Source: Paenibacillus sp. V4I3 (GTDB lineage: Bacteria; Bacillota; Bacilli; Paenibacillales; NBRC-103111). From it: 64,000 nucleotides of DNA. The stretch lies in NCBI RefSeq assembly GCF_030817215.1, contig NZ_JAUSZA010000001.1:7747501-7811500 (forward strand), read 5' to 3'. The notes beneath the pieces are model-generated. The model ran no database searches. It worked only from the letters and a program-made list of their open reading frames with translations, and was not told the DNA's origin. The position numbers and the translations under genes were made by a program. Below, one piece after another: positions 62,067 through 64,000 of the stretch. The first letter of the stretch is position 1; each line of letters opens with the position of its first letter.

Positions 62067-63842
62067 GTGAATAACTTGATCGGCAAAAAGCCGCTGCAGA
62101 TCAACCTCCAGACCAAGCTGTTTGCAACCTTTTTCATTTTGCTTGTCTTTATTCTCGGCTGTTTCCTGATTTATGTAAATGTGCTTGTCGTCAAGCCGCT
62201 TAAAGAAAGGACGATTCAGGACACCCTCTTGACGGCCACCAAGGTTGCGAGTCAACTGGATAGCTACATCGCTATGCAAAACCAGCTTTCGCAGCGCGTA
62301 TTGTCCAATCGGGATATTTTCTCTTTTTTGTATGAGTCCTTAAACAAAAAGTCAACCTACACGATTGATGATTTAAATCAGAAACGTGTGCTTAGCGATA
62401 TCATGTTTCGTGCCGTCGGCCCAAGCCTAAATATCCATGATATGATCATTTACAGTCTTCAGGGCGATGAGCTGGCCTCCTATATCGGTTATACGGACTT
62501 GCCTACGTTAGGGCCGGTGCTTAGCAACGATACGACAAGAAGGAAATTGGAAAGCAGCAGCTACATTCTCTATGCGCCCAAGGACCAGCCAATCTCCTTT
62601 ATACGTTCCATCGTGGATGTGAACGGCACCGTCTTCGGCTATCTATCCATTCAGATGGACAATCGTGATTTGCAGTCTTTGGCTGACGCCGGAAACATCG
62701 GAAACGTGTATATAACGGACGGCAACGGTGAAGCGGTTATTAAGTCCTCAAACATGGAATACAAGATACCTGACGGAAGCAATGACAAACTTTCGAACAC
62801 TAACGGCATTTATAAAGATACGTCTGACAACTATGTCGCCTTCCAGAAATCTTCGTTTACAGGATGGACGGTATATGTGATCACACCGAGCAAATCCGTT
62901 CTTGGTTCTGTCAATTCCGTTAAAAATATTGCGATAATCATCATTGTTTCACTGACGTTATTCTCGTTTTTGTACATCTATTTCACGTCCAAAAGTCTAG
63001 TGCTGCCGATCAGAAAGCTTCGCAGCCAAATTCTGCGCATCAACTACAGCAACTTGAGCATGAACATGGACAGCCGGTTGTACAACAATGAACTGCTGCT
63101 CCTGAACGAAGCGTTCCGTGAGCTTTTTGACCGGCTGCAAGAATCGATCGAAAGAGAGAAGATGGCGGTACACAAAGAGGCAATGGCTCGGAATTCGGCG
63201 CTGCAAGCGCAGATCGCTCCGCATTTTATTCATAATGTGCTTTATTTGATCAGCATAGCGGCTCAAGAAAACAAGAACCAGATCGTCAGTGAAATGTGTA
63301 AGCATTTGTCTGAAAATTTGAGATATGTCGTTTCTTCGCCGTATGAGCATGTCACTTTATTGGATGAAATCGAACATACCAAGCATTACTTATCGCTGAT
63401 TGGGCAGCAATATGAGGATGATCTCATATGGGAAATAGACATCGATCATTCATCTGAATCCATACTGCTGCCACGCCTGGTCATTCAACCATTTGTGGAG
63501 AACTGCATCGAACACGCCTTCGATCGATCCGATCCTCCGTGGAAAATCCAGATTAAAGCCAAGCTGTACAACGGGCTGTGGGCTATTGAAATCACGGATA
63601 ACGGCGGAGGGTTTGAGGAATCCAAGATCAAAGAAATTCTAAGAAATATCGACGACATGAACCCCGACTCCCAGGAGCAGGAGAGTCTTGCAGCGGGAAT
63701 TGGCAATATGGGGATTGTGAACACTGTAAACCGCCTTAAGCTTATGTACAGGAACCGGTTATTTTTTAATTTGTACAACAATTCCGGCAGCCAGGGCGCT
63801 ACCATCCAAGTTATTGCTTCGTTAACCAGAGACTTTTACTAG
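62067..63842 (+). CDS. YesM-family sensor histidine kinase
   Basis: 591 residues. Two membrane segments (about 22-44 and 290-312) flank an extracellular sensor domain; a HAMP-like linker, then QAQIAPHFIHNVLYLI, in which the usual NPHFLYN reads APHFIHN, and a GHKL ATPase with ITDNGGGFEESK and GIGNMGIVNTVNRLK. It should sense an extracellular sugar state and phosphorylate the response regulator that follows at 63864. The GTG at 62067 is taken because AAGGAAGG lies nine bases upstream; the ATG at 62037 has only a weak AGGG. Confidence 0.9.
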   Translation: MNNLIGKKPLQINLQTKLFATFFILLVFILGCFLIYVNVLVVKPLKERTIQDTLLTATKVASQLDSYIAMQNQLSQRVLSNRDIFSFLYESLNKKSTYTIDDLNQKRVLSDIMFRAVGPSLNIHDMIIYSLQGDELASYIGYTDLPTLGPVLSNDTTRRKLESSSYILYAPKDQPISFIRSIVDVNGTVFGYLSIQMDNRDLQSLADAGNIGNVYITDGNGEAVIKSSNMEYKIPDGSNDKLSNTNGIYKDTSDNYVAFQKSSFTGWTVYVITPSKSVLGSVNSVKNIAIIIIVSLTLFSFLYIYFTSKSLVLPIRKLRSQILRINYSNLSMNMDSRLYNNELLLLNEAFRELFDRLQESIEREKMAVHKEAMARNSALQAQIAPHFIHNVLYLISIAAQENKNQIVSEMCKHLSENLRYVVSSPYEHVTLLDEIEHTKHYLSLIGQQYEDDLIWEIDIDHSSESILLPRLVIQPFVENCIEHAFDRSDPPWKIQIKAKLYNGLWAIEITDNGGGFEESKIKEILRNIDDMNPDSQEQESLAAGIGNMGIVNTVNRLKLMYRNRLFFNLYNNSGSQGATIQVIASLTRDFY

Positions 63843-63863
63843 ATTCATGTGGGAGGGACAACG

Positions 63864-64000
63864 ATGTTTCAAGCTCTCATTGCAGAGGACAGCAAACCGA
63901 TTCTGCGGAACCTTAAAGCACTCCTTCAAACTTCCGGTCTTCCCATTCAGGTCGCAGCCGTCGCTACGAACGGCGAGGAAGCACTGGAGATTTGTCACCA
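63864..64000 (+). CDS. response regulator, N-terminal part only (window end)
   Basis: 46 codons before the window ends: ALIAEDSKPILRNLKALLQ and VATNGEEALEICH match the start of a receiver domain with its acidic pair at residues 8-9. AGGGA precedes the ATG, 22 bp after the histidine kinase. Probably a YesN/AraC-type partner. Confidence 0.85.
   Translation, partial: MFQALIAEDSKPILRNLKALLQTSGLPIQVAAVATNGEEALEICH

Overview
The window looks like a chromosomal segment of a Paenibacillus-type Gram-positive bacterium. Supporting this are strong AGGAGG-like ribosome binding sites, GTG/TTG starts set by them, Cys-anchored lipoprotein binding proteins, an enzyme carried on three SLH domains (S-layer type anchoring), Fur boxes, a TnrA/GlnR-like box, and sugar ABC importers paired with YesM/YesN two-component systems. 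I saw no rRNA, tRNA, CRISPR array, phage or intact transposon.

Layout. 0-5.6 kb: the 5' end of an EamA-type exporter divergent from a MocR regulator, a TetR regulator, then two tandem exported asparaginases, one soluble and one with SLH anchors, behind a nitrogen-control-like site. 5.6-10.6 kb: a Fur-boxed divergent iron locus with a ferredoxin-NADP reductase-like flavoprotein on one side and a four-gene siderophore importer on the other. 10.6-11.4 kb: an internally deleted aldo/keto reductase and a cluster of four TGTTG...CAACA palindromes. 11.4-21.9 kb: a sugar ABC importer, histidine kinase, AraC-type response regulator and LacI regulator, divergent from an FAD oxidoreductase plus SGNH hydrolase pair. 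22-25.9 kb: a small membrane protein, an SDR, a broken oxalate decarboxylase and relics.

25.9-36.9 kb: one long minus-strand block: LysR regulator, an M20 amidohydrolase of the ACY1L2/Xaa-Arg dipeptidase type, a complete dipeptide ABC importer, an arginase, an ornithine aminotransferase and a second arginase-like protein that has lost a metal-ligand Asp and a catalytic His. Read together it is a candidate route from arginine-containing dipeptides to ornithine and glutamate semialdehyde. A possible leader peptide and hairpin precede the intact arginase.

36.9-54.9 kb: an accessory stretch of single genes (two HxlR regulators with an oxidoreductase and a haloalkane dehalogenase-like hydrolase, ROK kinase, acetyltransferases, methyltransferase, DUF1835-type protein, LRR protein, small kinase, aldo/keto reductase, MFS exporter, AraC regulator) mixed with many decaying genes: a group II intron relic, a broken XRE regulator, a NIF3-like gene with one stop codon, AKR and MerR fragments, and an azlC/mocR pair that both lost their 5' ends.

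55-64 kb: a carbohydrate locus with a GH95 alpha-fucosidase-type enzyme, an intact and a deleted SGNH hydrolase, a sugar ABC importer with a LacI-like palindrome at its promoter, and a divergent YesM kinase plus response regulator that runs off the window. The genes fit import and trimming of fucosylated, possibly acetylated, glycans.
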